Source of the DNA: Micromonospora sp. BL4
GTDB taxonomy: Bacteria > Actinomycetota > Actinomycetes > Mycobacteriales > Micromonosporaceae
Direction of reading: 5' to 3'
Assembly (NCBI RefSeq): GCF_003667505.1
Contig: NZ_RCVJ01000156.1
Coordinates: 1 to 64,000 of the forward strand
Length of the DNA stretch: 64,000 nucleotides
Shown here: in pieces, positions 49,691-57,957 of the stretch
Layout: each line of letters begins with the position of its first letter
How positions within the stretch are numbered: the first letter of the stretch is position 1
Program-made: the position numbers and the translations under genes
The notes under the pieces: generated by a model
The model's input: the letters and a program-made list of their open reading frames with translations, nothing else
Databases searched by the model: none
Told to the model about the DNA's origin: nothing

Positions 49691-49950
49691 TGGCACACTG
49701 TCGATTCGACGCGACAGGAGCCAGATCGCGCGAACGCGGGTCCGCCGAGGGCAACCGGTAGCACGACCTCCGGTCACGGCCACCCCACCGCAGCCGGCGG
49801 GACCTCCCGTGCGGGCCGCACCGCCGTACCCCCGGCCCGGGCCCGGGAGACCACCTTCCCGGCGCCTCGAATTCCCCGCGCACCACCACCCTCGCGGGCG
49901 GGCGCCCCGCCGGGCACACCCCCGGCCTGGTCCGAGGAGACACCGCGCTC

Positions 49951-52854
49951 ATGAGACATCTGGCACGACGCCGTCGAGTGGCGATCATCGCCGCCGCCGC
50001 GCTCGCCGTCGGCGGGGTGACCCTGCCCGCCGGCGCCGCGCAGGCCGCACCGGCCTGCGACGTGGTCTACGCGACCAACGACTGGAACAACGGCTTCAGC
50101 GCCAACGTGACCATCAAGAACCTCGGCGACCCGCTCACCGGCTGGACGCTCACGTTCGCCTTCCCCGGCAACCAGCGGGTCACCCAGGGCTGGTCGGCAC
50201 GATGGAGCCAGACCGGCAACCAGGTCACCGCCACCAACGAGTCGTGGAACGGCAACCTCGGCACCGGCGCCAGCACCAACATCGGCTTCAACGGTTCCTA
50301 CACCGGCACCAACGCGAAGCCCACCTCGTTCGCGGTCAACGGGGTCACCTGCGGCGGCGCGCCGCAGCAGCCACCGACCGTCGGGCTCACCGTGCCGGCC
50401 GGCCCGTTCGAGGCGCCGGCCGACGTGCCGCTGACCGCCACCGCCAGCGACCCGGACGGGACCATCAGCAAGGTCGAGTTCTACCGCAACGGCCTGCTCG
50501 TCAACACCGACACCACGGCCCCGTACGGCTACACCCTCGAAGACCTGCCGGCGGGCGTCTACACCGTGCAGGCCAGGGCGTACGACAACGCCAACCTCAG
50601 CGCCATCGCCGAGCGGTCGTTCACCGTGACCGCAGCCTCCGGCCCGACGCTGATCGCCACGCCGTCCGCGGTCACCGTCGCCGAGGGCGGCAGCTCCACC
50701 GTCAACGTCAAGCTCAGCGCCGCTCCGACGGGGACGGTGCCGGTCAGCCTGGCCCGCACCGGCGACGCCGACATCACCGTCTCGCCCGCGACGGTCAGCC
50801 TCACCCCGAGCAACTGGAACACCGGGGCCACGGTCACCGTCGCGGCGGCGGAGGACGCCGACACCGCCGGTGGCACCGCCACCGTCACCGCCTCGGCGAC
50901 CGGCTACGCCCCGCTCACGATCACCGCGACCGAAGTGGACAACGACACCCCCGGCGGCGGTGACAACACCTACGTCACGCGCTTCCTCGACCAGTACGGC
51001 AAGATCAAGAACTCGGGCTACTTCAGCCCCGAGGGCGTGCCCTACCACTCGGTCGAGACGCTGATCGTCGAGGCGCCCGACCACGGGCACGAGACCACCT
51101 CGGAAGCGTTCAGCTTCTGGATCTGGCTGGAGGCCCAGTACGGTCGCGTGACCCAGAACTGGGCGCCGTTCAACAACGCCTGGACGGTGATGGAAAAATA
51201 TATAATTCCGAATCATTCAGACCAGCCGACGGCTGGGGCCGCCGGGACCCCGCAGTACGCCGCCGAGCACGACCTGCCCAGCCAGTACCCCTCGCAGTTG
51301 GAACCGTCGGTGTCGGTGGGTCAGGACCCGCTGCGCGGCGAGCTGCAGTCCACCTACGGCACCGGTGACATCTACGGCATGCACTGGCTGATCGACGTGG
51401 ACAACACCTACGGCTTCGGCCGCTGCGGCGACAAGACCACCCGCCCGGCCTACATCAACACGTTCCAGCGGGGCACCCAGGAGTCGGTCTGGGAGACCGT
51501 GCCGCAGCCGTCCTGCGACACCTTCACCGCCGGCGGCCAGTACGGCTACCTGGACCTGTTCATCAAGGAGTCGGCCGCCCCGGCCAAGCAGTGGAAGTAC
51601 ACCAACGCCCCGGACGCCGACGCCCGCGCCGTGCAGGCCGCGTACTGGGCACTGACCTGGGCCAAGGCGCAGGGCAAGCAGGCCGACGTGGCGGCCACCG
51701 TGGCCAAGGCCGCCAAGATGGGCGACTACCTGCGGTACTCGATGTTCGACAAGTACTTCAAGAAGATCGGCAACTGCGTCGGAGCGAGCGCCTGCCCGGC
51801 CGGCAGCGGCAAGGACTCGGCGCACTACCTGATGTCCTGGTACTACGCCTGGGGAGGCGCGTACGAGACCAACCAGAACTGGTCCTGGCGGATCGGCTCC
51901 AGCCACAACCACTTCGGCTACCAGAACCCGTTCGCGGCCTGGGCGCTGACCAACACCCCGGAGCTCAAGCCCCAGTCGCCGACCGCGACCGCCGACTGGA
52001 CCAAGAGCTTCGAGCGGCAGTTGGAGTTCTACACCTGGCTCCAGTCGGCCGAGGGCGGCATCGCCGGCGGCGCGACCAACAGCTGGGGCGGCAACTACGG
52101 CCAGCCGCCGGCCGGCACGTCCACCTTCTACGGCATGTACTACGACGTCGACCCGGTCTACAACGACCCGCCGTCCAACCAGTGGTTCGGCATGCAGGCC
52201 TGGTCGATGCAGCGGATCGCCGAGCTGTACCTGCAGACCGGCAACGCCAAGGCCAAGGCGCTGCTGGACAAGTGGGTGCCCTGGGCGATCGCCAACACCA
52301 CCGTCGGCGCCAACTGGTCGATCCCGTCGGACATGAAGTGGACCGGCCAGCCGACCACCTGGAACCCCACCAACCCGCAGCCCAACACCGGACTGCACGT
52401 CGAGGTCACCGTCAAGGGGCAGGACGTCGGCGTCGCCGCCGCCTACGCCCGGACCCTGATCGCGTACGCGGCCAAGTCGGGCGACGTGGCGGCCAAGAAC
52501 ACCGCCAAGGGGCTGCTCGACGCGCTGCACGCCGCCAGCGACGCCAAGGGTGTGTCCACCACGGAGAAGCGCGGCGACTACCGGCGCTTCGACGACACCT
52601 ACGACGCCGCCAGCGGGCAGGGCCTCTACGTCCCGCCGGGCTGGACCGGGAAGATGCCCAACGGTGACGCCATCGCCGCCGGCAAGAGCTTCCTGGACAT
52701 CCGGTCCTTCTACAAGAACGACCCGGACTGGCCCAAGGTGCAGGCGTACCTGAACGGTGGCGCCGAACCCAGCTTCAACTACCACCGGTTCTGGGCTCAG
52801 GCCGACGTCGCCATGGCGTACGCCGATTACGGCAACCTGTTCCCGAACGGCTGA
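49951..52854 (+). CDS. Secreted CBM2-(Ig-like)-(Calx-beta-like)-GH48 cellulase
   Basis: This 967-residue exported enzyme has a signal peptide with arginine cluster and cleavage after AQA (residue 32). A CBM2 cellulose-binding domain follows (about 36-136; Cys36 and a Cys in NGVTCGG, Trp in WNNGF, WTLTF and WNGNL). Then come an Ig-like domain (about 140-228), a Calx-beta-like domain (about 232-330) and the GH48 catalytic domain (about 337-967). Glu385 in HETTSEAFSFW is the conserved acid. GH48 enzymes are reducing-end processive exocellulases and key to crystalline cellulose breakdown. Two CebR/CelR-type operators lie upstream. Codons 415-423 are unusually AT-rich. Confidence 0.95.
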   Translation: MRHLARRRRVAIIAAAALAVGGVTLPAGAAQAAPACDVVYATNDWNNGFSANVTIKNLGDPLTGWTLTFAFPGNQRVTQGWSARWSQTGNQVTATNESWNGNLGTGASTNIGFNGSYTGTNAKPTSFAVNGVTCGGAPQQPPTVGLTVPAGPFEAPADVPLTATASDPDGTISKVEFYRNGLLVNTDTTAPYGYTLEDLPAGVYTVQARAYDNANLSAIAERSFTVTAASGPTLIATPSAVTVAEGGSSTVNVKLSAAPTGTVPVSLARTGDADITVSPATVSLTPSNWNTGATVTVAAAEDADTAGGTATVTASATGYAPLTITATEVDNDTPGGGDNTYVTRFLDQYGKIKNSGYFSPEGVPYHSVETLIVEAPDHGHETTSEAFSFWIWLEAQYGRVTQNWAPFNNAWTVMEKYIIPNHSDQPTAGAAGTPQYAAEHDLPSQYPSQLEPSVSVGQDPLRGELQSTYGTGDIYGMHWLIDVDNTYGFGRCGDKTTRPAYINTFQRGTQESVWETVPQPSCDTFTAGGQYGYLDLFIKESAAPAKQWKYTNAPDADARAVQAAYWALTWAKAQGKQADVAATVAKAAKMGDYLRYSMFDKYFKKIGNCVGASACPAGSGKDSAHYLMSWYYAWGGAYETNQNWSWRIGSSHNHFGYQNPFAAWALTNTPELKPQSPTATADWTKSFERQLEFYTWLQSAEGGIAGGATNSWGGNYGQPPAGTSTFYGMYYDVDPVYNDPPSNQWFGMQAWSMQRIAELYLQTGNAKAKALLDKWVPWAIANTTVGANWSIPSDMKWTGQPTTWNPTNPQPNTGLHVEVTVKGQDVGVAAAYARTLIAYAAKSGDVAAKNTAKGLLDALHAASDAKGVSTTEKRGDYRRFDDTYDAASGQGLYVPPGWTGKMPNGDAIAAGKSFLDIRSFYKNDPDWPKVQAYLNGGAEPSFNYHRFWAQADVAMAYADYGNLFPNG

Positions 52855-52861
52855 CAGCGCG

Positions 52862-53007
52862 CCGGGGTGGGTGGCGCGCCGCCCACCCCGGTGTCCGGCC
52901 GGGTCCGGGGGAACGACGGGACCCGGCCGGCGGACGGCCTGACACCCACGGTCAGGCCGGGGTGGGCCGGCCATCCGGCCGACGCAGCGGGTCGGCCGGC
53001 CCACCCC
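52862..53007 (+). terminator. Three consecutive hairpins after the GH48 gene
   Basis: Stems are CCGGGGTGGG (52862-52871) with 52882-52891, GGCCTGAC (52936-52943) with 52951-52958, and GGGGTGGGCCGGCC (52959-52972) with 52994-53007. The array begins 5 bp after the stop and probably ends or protects the cellulase mRNA. Confidence 0.6.
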
Positions 53008-53086
53008 ACCGCCCAGACTGGAGGCTGCCGCGAAAAAGCCCAGAAATTCGGGCCGTCGCGGGATCACGCCGACGACCGGGACGGAG

Positions 53087-53136
53087 TAACGTACGTCACC
53101 GGAGAGGCCGCTCCCCCCGTGGCGGCCTCTCCACTT
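53087..53136 (+). ncRNA. Candidate very short RNA: TAACGT box followed by an intrinsic terminator with a C6 loop
   Basis: A TAACGT box (53087-53092) is followed 8 nt later by GGAGAGGCCGC (53101-53111) pairing with 53122-53132, a loop containing CCCCCC, and CTTTTAT. If the box is active, the transcript would be little more than a terminator. The stretch 52855-53164 contains no gene. Confidence 0.35.
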
Positions 53137-53164
53137 TTATGCCCTGTTCTCCCGGCCGGTCAGG

Positions 53165-53899
53165 TCACCGGGACGGGGTGGCGGGCTCCTCGACGACCGG
53201 GTGCCGCAAACCCGGGTGCCCGGGCGGCAGCGATCGACGCAGCACCACCCAGCTCACCGCCAGCGCCGCCGCGACCAGCGGCCAGGTCAGCGCGACCCGG
53301 GCCACCACCAGCGCGAGCACCTGCCCGCTCAGGTACAGCGGCACGAACACGGCCACCCGCAGCACGTACGTCGCCGTCCAGACCCAGCTCGCCCGGCCGT
53401 ACGCGCGCAGCAGCGCCGGGTCACGCCGCCACCGGGAGCGCTGACCCAGCACCGCGCCGACCAGCACCCCCAGCAGCGGCCAGCGCACCGCGATGCTGAC
53501 CGCCCAGGCCAGCGCGCTCGCGGCGTTGGAGAGCAACTGGATCAGAAAGAAGTTCTCGGCTCGGCCGGTGCGTACCGCGATCAACGCGGCGACGCAGACG
53601 GCGAGCAGCCCGATGAGCACCGAGCGCGGCCGGTCGCCCCGACGCAGGCGGACGCCGGCGACCACCGCGCCGACGGCCAGCGCCGCGCCGACCCCGGCCC
53701 AGATCGACTCGCCGCCGACCAGCCAGCCCACCGCGAACGCCACCGGCGGCAGGGTGGCGTCGATGGCGCCGCGCCGCCCGCCCAGCAGATCCGTCAGCGA
53801 CTCGGTCCGGGCCGCCCCGCCAGCGCCCGCGCCGGCCCCGGTCCGCCGCTCCGAATCGGGCGTGACCTGGCCGGCGTCCCCCTCCGGTGTGCCGCTCAC
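53165..53899 (-). CDS. DUF3159 membrane protein
   Basis: This 244-residue protein has a disordered acidic N-terminus followed by ESLTDLLGGRRGAIDATLPP, the opening of DUF3159. Several membrane helices follow, with YGRASWVWTATYVLRVAVFV. The family is common in actinobacteria and of unknown function. I chose the GTG at 53899, five bases after AGGAGG; another GTG at 53905 is less well placed. It is divergent from the PAP2 gene. Confidence 0.82.
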   Translation of the reverse strand: MSGTPEGDAGQVTPDSERRTGAGAGAGGAARTESLTDLLGGRRGAIDATLPPVAFAVGWLVGGESIWAGVGAALAVGAVVAGVRLRRGDRPRSVLIGLLAVCVAALIAVRTGRAENFFLIQLLSNAASALAWAVSIAVRWPLLGVLVGAVLGQRSRWRRDPALLRAYGRASWVWTATYVLRVAVFVPLYLSGQVLALVVARVALTWPLVAAALAVSWVVLRRSLPPGHPGLRHPVVEEPATPSR

Positions 53900-53976
53900 C
53901 GCCACCTCCTCGCCTCCGCCCCAACCTAACCGCCGTCGCTCGGTGGGCCACCGGCCGCCCGGCCGACACCGGCCGC

Positions 53977-53982
53977 TACGGT
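53977..53982 (+). promoter_or_regulatory. -10 box (TACGGT) for a leaderless transcript
   Basis: This TANNNT hexamer lies 6 nt before the ATG at 53989 of the PAP2 gene, with no Shine-Dalgarno sequence. Confidence 0.45.
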
Positions 53983-53988
53983 GTGCGG

Positions 53989-54870
53989 ATGCGCGCGACG
54001 GCAAGGGGTTGGACCGCGGTCTGGTTGGTCGTCATGGCCCTCGTCCAGGTGGCCGCCTTTCTCGTCGTCTGGCGGGTGGCCGTGCACACCGAGATCGGCC
54101 AGTGGGTCGACACCGTCGCGTTGACCGGCAACCGGATCGGCCAGGACCGCATCGACGGCCCGGTGGACAAGCTCCTCAACGCGATGTCGGTGGTGTCCCT
54201 GCTCGCCGCCACCGCCGTGATCGGGTTCATCGCCCTCATCCGGGGGCGGATCGCCCTGGCCATCACCGCGACCCTGCTGATCGCCGGGGCGAACGTCTCG
54301 ACCCAGCTGCTCAAGTACGGGCTGAACCGCCCGGACTACGGCCTCGACCCGGAGCGTGCCGCTGTGGGCAACAGCCTGCCCAGCGGGCACACCACGGTGG
54401 CCGCGTCGGTGGCCGTCGCGCTGATGCTCGTGCTGCCGGCCAAGGTGCGGGCGGTCGGCGCCTTCCTCGCCGCCGCCTACGCCGCGGCCGCCGGAGTGGC
54501 CACCCTCTCCGCCGGCTGGCACCGGCCCAGCGACGCGGTCGCCGCGTACCTGGTGGTGGGCGTCTGGGCGGCGCTGGCCGGGCTGGTCCTGCTGATCACC
54601 CAACGGGAGCAGGCGCAGGTCGCCCCCGGCGACGCGCACCGGCTCGCCGCCCTGCTGCTCGCCGCCGCCGGCGTGCTCGCCCTGATCGCCTCCGGGCTGG
54701 CCCTGTCCTGGTTGGTCGAGCTGCGCGGCACCGGGCCCGACGAGCTGAGCCGCCGACCGCTCTTCATCGGGTACGCGGGCAGCGCCGCCGGCATCGCCGG
54801 CACGATGGCGGTGGTGATGTCGCTGGTGCTCATCGTCGTGCACCGGCTGGTGCCCCGGGTGAAGGGCTGA
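53989..54870 (+). CDS. PAP2-superfamily membrane phosphatase
   Basis: This 293-residue integral membrane protein carries the PAP2 motifs in order: LKYGLNRPDYG, NSLPSGHTTVAASVAVAL and LSAGWHRPSDAVAAYLVV. The three histidine/arginine motifs form the phosphatase site, facing outward. Substrates of relatives are undecaprenyl pyrophosphate or phosphatidic acid. The ATG at 53989 fits a leaderless transcript with TACGGT 6 nt before it. The next gene starts 9 bp after its stop. Confidence 0.88.
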   Translation: MRATARGWTAVWLVVMALVQVAAFLVVWRVAVHTEIGQWVDTVALTGNRIGQDRIDGPVDKLLNAMSVVSLLAATAVIGFIALIRGRIALAITATLLIAGANVSTQLLKYGLNRPDYGLDPERAAVGNSLPSGHTTVAASVAVALMLVLPAKVRAVGAFLAAAYAAAAGVATLSAGWHRPSDAVAAYLVVGVWAALAGLVLLITQREQAQVAPGDAHRLAALLLAAAGVLALIASGLALSWLVELRGTGPDELSRRPLFIGYAGSAAGIAGTMAVVMSLVLIVVHRLVPRVKG

Positions 54871-54878
54871 GCACGCGC

Positions 54879-55547
54879 GTGGACCCGACCCGTGCGGCGT
54901 TCCGCGCCGAGTGCGCCCGACTGGCCGAGGTCCTGGCCGAACTGGACGACGCGGACCTCGACCGGCCGACCGGCTGCCCGCCGTGGACCGTGCGGGAGCT
55001 GATCGCGCACGTCCGCACCGGCATCGGCCGGGTGACCGACATGCTCGCCGCGCCGGCCCCGCCGGCCGCCGAGGTGGACGCGGCCACCTACTTCGGCGCG
55101 GCGAAGTTCACCCCCGAGGTGGACGCCGACCGGATCGCCGGCGGGCGGCGCGACGCGCGGCAGGTGTCCAGGGAGACGCTGCCGGAAGACCTCGACCGGG
55201 TCTGGCGGGCCGCCGACGTGGCCGTCGACGCGGCCCCGCCCGAGCGGGTGGTCCGGACCCGGCACGGCGACGCGATGCGCCTCGCCGAGTTCCTGCGGAC
55301 CCGGGTCGTCGAGGTGGGTGTGCACGGCCTCGACCTGGCCGCCGCGCTGGACCGCCCGCCGTGGCTCACCGCGCCGGCGGCGGCGGTGATCGTCGACGTG
55401 CTCACCGGCGGGCGGCCGGCGCCGGCCGAGTTGCGCTGGGACCAGCTGACGCTGATCCGCAAGACCACCGGGCGGGCGGCGTTGACCGGCCCGGAACGCG
55501 CCGCGGTCGACGCCGCCGGCTTCCGCTGGCTCGCCTTCGGCGGCTGA
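54879..55547 (+). CDS. Mycothiol-dependent maleylpyruvate-isomerase-family protein (DinB-like)
   Basis: This 222-residue protein has an N-terminal MDMPI_N domain: LAELDDADLDRPTGCPPWTV followed by RELIAHV, with the first zinc-binding His. Later VVEVGVHGLDLAAAL supplies further metal ligands. Members use mycothiol as cofactor in isomerisation or thiol transfer, or are of unknown role. The GTG at 54879 has AAGGG about 12 nt upstream. The final codons FRWLAFGG plus stop are the first unit of a 33-bp tandem repeat that continues beyond the gene. Confidence 0.82.
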   Translation: MDPTRAAFRAECARLAEVLAELDDADLDRPTGCPPWTVRELIAHVRTGIGRVTDMLAAPAPPAAEVDAATYFGAAKFTPEVDADRIAGGRRDARQVSRETLPEDLDRVWRAADVAVDAAPPERVVRTRHGDAMRLAEFLRTRVVEVGVHGLDLAAALDRPPWLTAPAAAVIVDVLTGGRPAPAELRWDQLTLIRKTTGRAALTGPERAAVDAAGFRWLAFGG

Positions 55548-55684
55548 CCCGCTGCCGCTGGCTCGCCCTCGGCGAGCTGACCCGGTTCCGCTGGCTCGTC
55601 CTCGGCGAGCTGACCCGGTGCCGCTGGCTCGTCCTCGGCGAGCTGACCCGGGTCCGCTGGCTCGGCTTCGGAAGCTGACTGCGG
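55521..55684. repeat. 33-bp tandem repeat spanning a stop codon (five units)
   Basis: Units begin at 55521, 55553, 55586, 55619 and 55652, each of the form xxCCGCTGGCTCGxCxTCGG then CGAGCTGACCCGG. The first unit is 32 bp and encodes the C-terminus of the upstream protein and its stop. In another frame the copies read through as LTRxRWLVLGE. Confidence 0.85.
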
Positions 55685-55690
55685 TCAGCT
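55673..55690. terminator. Hairpin between convergent genes
   Basis: AGCTGAC and GTCAGCT close a TGCG loop at the end of the 33-bp repeat array. The stem contains the stop codon of the minus-strand DUF1028 gene. Confidence 0.5.
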
Positions 55691-56548
55691 CCCCGAGCGG
55701 GGCGCGGGCACGTGCGGGGCGACGCTGCGCAGGTGCGTGAGCACCACCGGGTCGATCCGCCCCGGCACCAGCCGCTCTTCCAGGTTCTCCAGCCCCGCCC
55801 AGGAGACCAGCGCGTCCTCCGGCCCGTCGTCGGCGACCGGGTGACCCAGGGCGGTGAGCAACGCCGCCACCTCGTCGGCCACCGCGCCGCTCAGCTCCAG
55901 CAGCGTGGCCGGGTCGGGCCGGCTGAACAGCAGGGTGTGCACGGCGAGCAGCCGACCCAGCTCGGCTACCGGATCGGGGTGGTCGTCGACGCGCAGGTCG
56001 ATCAGCACGTCGCTCCTGCCGCCGTACCCCCCGCCGCGCTCGACCACCAGCAGGCCGGCGCTCTGGCGGCCTCGCCGGTCGCCGCCGGCCTCGTCACCGG
56101 CGCGCAGCGCGGCGACCAGCCGCTCGGCGAACGGCAGCGCCGTACCGGCCAGCCAGGCGTCGCCCAGCGCGTCGACGACCTCCGGGCCGGTGAGCACGTT
56201 GCCCTGCGCGGCCCAGCCGTCGCCGGTGCGCCCACCGGCCCACGGGTGGCAGGCCGGTCCGGTCCAGCTGGCACCCGGACCGCTGGCACCCACCACACCG
56301 AGCTGGCGGTGCTCCCGCTCGGTGTCGGCGGCGATCAGGCCGGCCACCACGTCGGCGGCCGGCACCCCGGTGCGCAGCAGGGTCAACCCCTGCGGGCGGT
56401 AGGCGAGGTTGACGTGCGCCTGGGTGGCCAGCGCGCCGACCTGGGCCTCCGCGGCCGGCACGAGCGCCCCGGCGGCGAGGAACTTGCTGGCCACGACGAC
56501 GCCGTGCAACCGGCTGTCGGCAGAGCGGGCCACGAGGGAGAAGGTCAC
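55685..56548 (-). CDS. DUF1028 family protein (Ntn-hydrolase-like) with C-terminal extension
   Basis: This 287-residue protein begins MTFSLVARSADSRLHGVVVA and continues ALVPAAEAQVGALATQAHVN and AAQGNVLTGPEVVDAL, the DUF1028 signature. The first 220 residues form the DUF1028 domain. The tail resembles the putative peptidoglycan-binding extension seen in some members. The activity is not established. The GTG at 56548 lies 6 nt after a TAATCT box on the minus strand, so a leaderless transcript is likely. Confidence 0.85.
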   Translation of the reverse strand: MTFSLVARSADSRLHGVVVASKFLAAGALVPAAEAQVGALATQAHVNLAYRPQGLTLLRTGVPAADVVAGLIAADTEREHRQLGVVGASGPGASWTGPACHPWAGGRTGDGWAAQGNVLTGPEVVDALGDAWLAGTALPFAERLVAALRAGDEAGGDRRGRQSAGLLVVERGGGYGGRSDVLIDLRVDDHPDPVAELGRLLAVHTLLFSRPDPATLLELSGAVADEVAALLTALGHPVADDGPEDALVSWAGLENLEERLVPGRIDPVVLTHLRSVAPHVPAPRSGS

Positions 56549-56554
56549 CCGCCG

Positions 56555-56560
56555 AGATTA
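56555..56560 (-). promoter_or_regulatory. -10 box (TAATCT) for a leaderless transcript
   Basis: Read on the minus strand, TAATCT ends 6 nt before the GTG at 56548, with no Shine-Dalgarno sequence. Confidence 0.5.
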
Positions 56561-56599
56561 ACCTGCCCCGCCGACCTGACATTCACGTGAGTCGACTGG

Positions 56600-57820
56600 T
56601 CAGAACGGGGTGGCGGCCGCCTCCGGTGGGGTGCCGCGTGCCCGCCGGGCGTCGGCGACGGCAACGGCGGCCAGCACCAGCACCCCGGCGGCCGTCGCCA
56701 CCACCCCGGGCAGGAACAGCAGCGGCACCGCCACCGCCGCGAGCGCCAGGATGGCGATCCACCGGGACGGGGAGACCCGCCCGAACACCTCGTACTCGAA
56801 GCGGGCCCGGCCGGCCAGGAACAGCGCCGGCCCGCCGAGCACCATGGCCAGCCACGACCCGGGGATCCGCTCCAGCGGATGCTCGATGATCAGCTCGTAG
56901 CCGACCGCGGTGGCGGCCAGGCCGAGCACCATCACCAGGTGGGTGTCGGCCGCCGACCGGCCGATGTTGGCCGGGTGCCGGGCCTTCGCGACGGCCTCAC
57001 CCAGGATCTGCCCGGCGCGCTGGAAGTAGATCCGCCACAGCACGATCGTGGTGGCCAGCGCCAACGCGAACGCCACCGCGTGCCCCGCCTCGTACGGCCC
57101 CTTGCTGTACGCGAAACCGGCCACCAGGATCGTCTCGCCCAGCGCGATGAGGAAGAACTGCTGGTAGCGCTCGGCCAGGTGTTCGCCGGCGATGTCCCAC
57201 TTCGAGATCGTCGACCGGCCCAGCCCCGGCACCGGCCAGCCAGCCCGCCCGGCCACGTACTCGATGGCCAACGCCAGCGTCCAGGACACCACCTGCATGT
57301 TGGTCGACAGCATCGACCCACCGATCCAGAACACGCCGCTGGTGCCGTACACCACCGCCATCCGCACCTTCAGCCGTCGGTACGGGTGCGGCCCCAGCGC
57401 GATCGACAGGATCAGCGGCCGGGACACCTGCGCGACCACGTACGCCACCGCGAACATCAACGCGGTCTGACTGAACGCGCGGGGGATCGCCACTCCCATC
57501 ACCATGCTGCACACCAGCGCGGTCATCACGACGGACTGCAGCGGCACCTTGTACGGGTCGTACCGGCTGGTCGTCCACGCGGTGCCCTGCCAGAGGGCCC
57601 AGAGCGCGAGCAGCAACAGCAGGGTCTTTCCGCTCCCGGTGACCGCCGCCCACCCATGCGCCCGACCCGGGTGGTGGGTCAGGTCCTCGAACGCGCGCGC
57701 GGTGATCCGGGTGAGCGCGAAGACGTAGACCAGGTCGAAGAAGAGTTCCAGGAAGGTGGGCCGGCCCGGCTCGCCCGCCGCGGGAACCGGCTCCAGGCGT
57801 CCGGCTGCCTTGAAGCCCAC
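56600..57820 (-). CDS. ltrA: Low-temperature-requirement-A (LtrA) family membrane protein
   Basis: This protein of about 406 residues has roughly eleven membrane helices. TFLELFFDLVYVFALTRI near the N-terminus and AERYQQFFLIALGETILVAG near residue 215 are the LtrA signatures. The molecular role is unknown despite the name. The chosen start is the GTG at 57820; a GTG at 57901 would add 27 arginine/proline-rich residues, and neither has a good ribosome-binding site. It is divergent from the oxidoreductase gene at 57958. Confidence 0.85.
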   Translation of the reverse strand: MGFKAAGRLEPVPAAGEPGRPTFLELFFDLVYVFALTRITARAFEDLTHHPGRAHGWAAVTGSGKTLLLLLALWALWQGTAWTTSRYDPYKVPLQSVVMTALVCSMVMGVAIPRAFSQTALMFAVAYVVAQVSRPLILSIALGPHPYRRLKVRMAVVYGTSGVFWIGGSMLSTNMQVVSWTLALAIEYVAGRAGWPVPGLGRSTISKWDIAGEHLAERYQQFFLIALGETILVAGFAYSKGPYEAGHAVAFALALATTIVLWRIYFQRAGQILGEAVAKARHPANIGRSAADTHLVMVLGLAATAVGYELIIEHPLERIPGSWLAMVLGGPALFLAGRARFEYEVFGRVSPSRWIAILALAAVAVPLLFLPGVVATAAGVLVLAAVAVADARRARGTPPEAAATPF

Positions 57821-57957
57821 GATCAGCGGCCTGCGCCGGCGGTGCGGTCCACCCGGCAGTCGTAACACCGCCCGAGGGGGCGGGTGGCCCGATACCGGCA
57901 AATCCGCCCGGTTCGGGGATCTTGCTCGCGGGCCCCGTCAACGGGCACGATCGATCG

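Larger units (their letters stand above)
49114..49950. other. 837-bp divergent control region of the cellulase locus
   Basis: The region holds three CebR/CelR-type operators (49151-49164, 49566-49579, 49677-49690), a rightward intrinsic terminator (49255-49300) and a strong hairpin (49324-49356). No open reading frame in it is convincing. Its length is exceptional for this window. Confidence 0.7.

Noticed and set aside
53087..53136. A 6C regulatory RNA
   Set aside because: The known motif has two C-rich hairpin loops; only one is present, so I list it only as a candidate short RNA or terminator.
55521..55684. CRISPR array
   Set aside because: The 33-bp units are directly adjacent without spacers and derive from a gene end; no cas genes are near.
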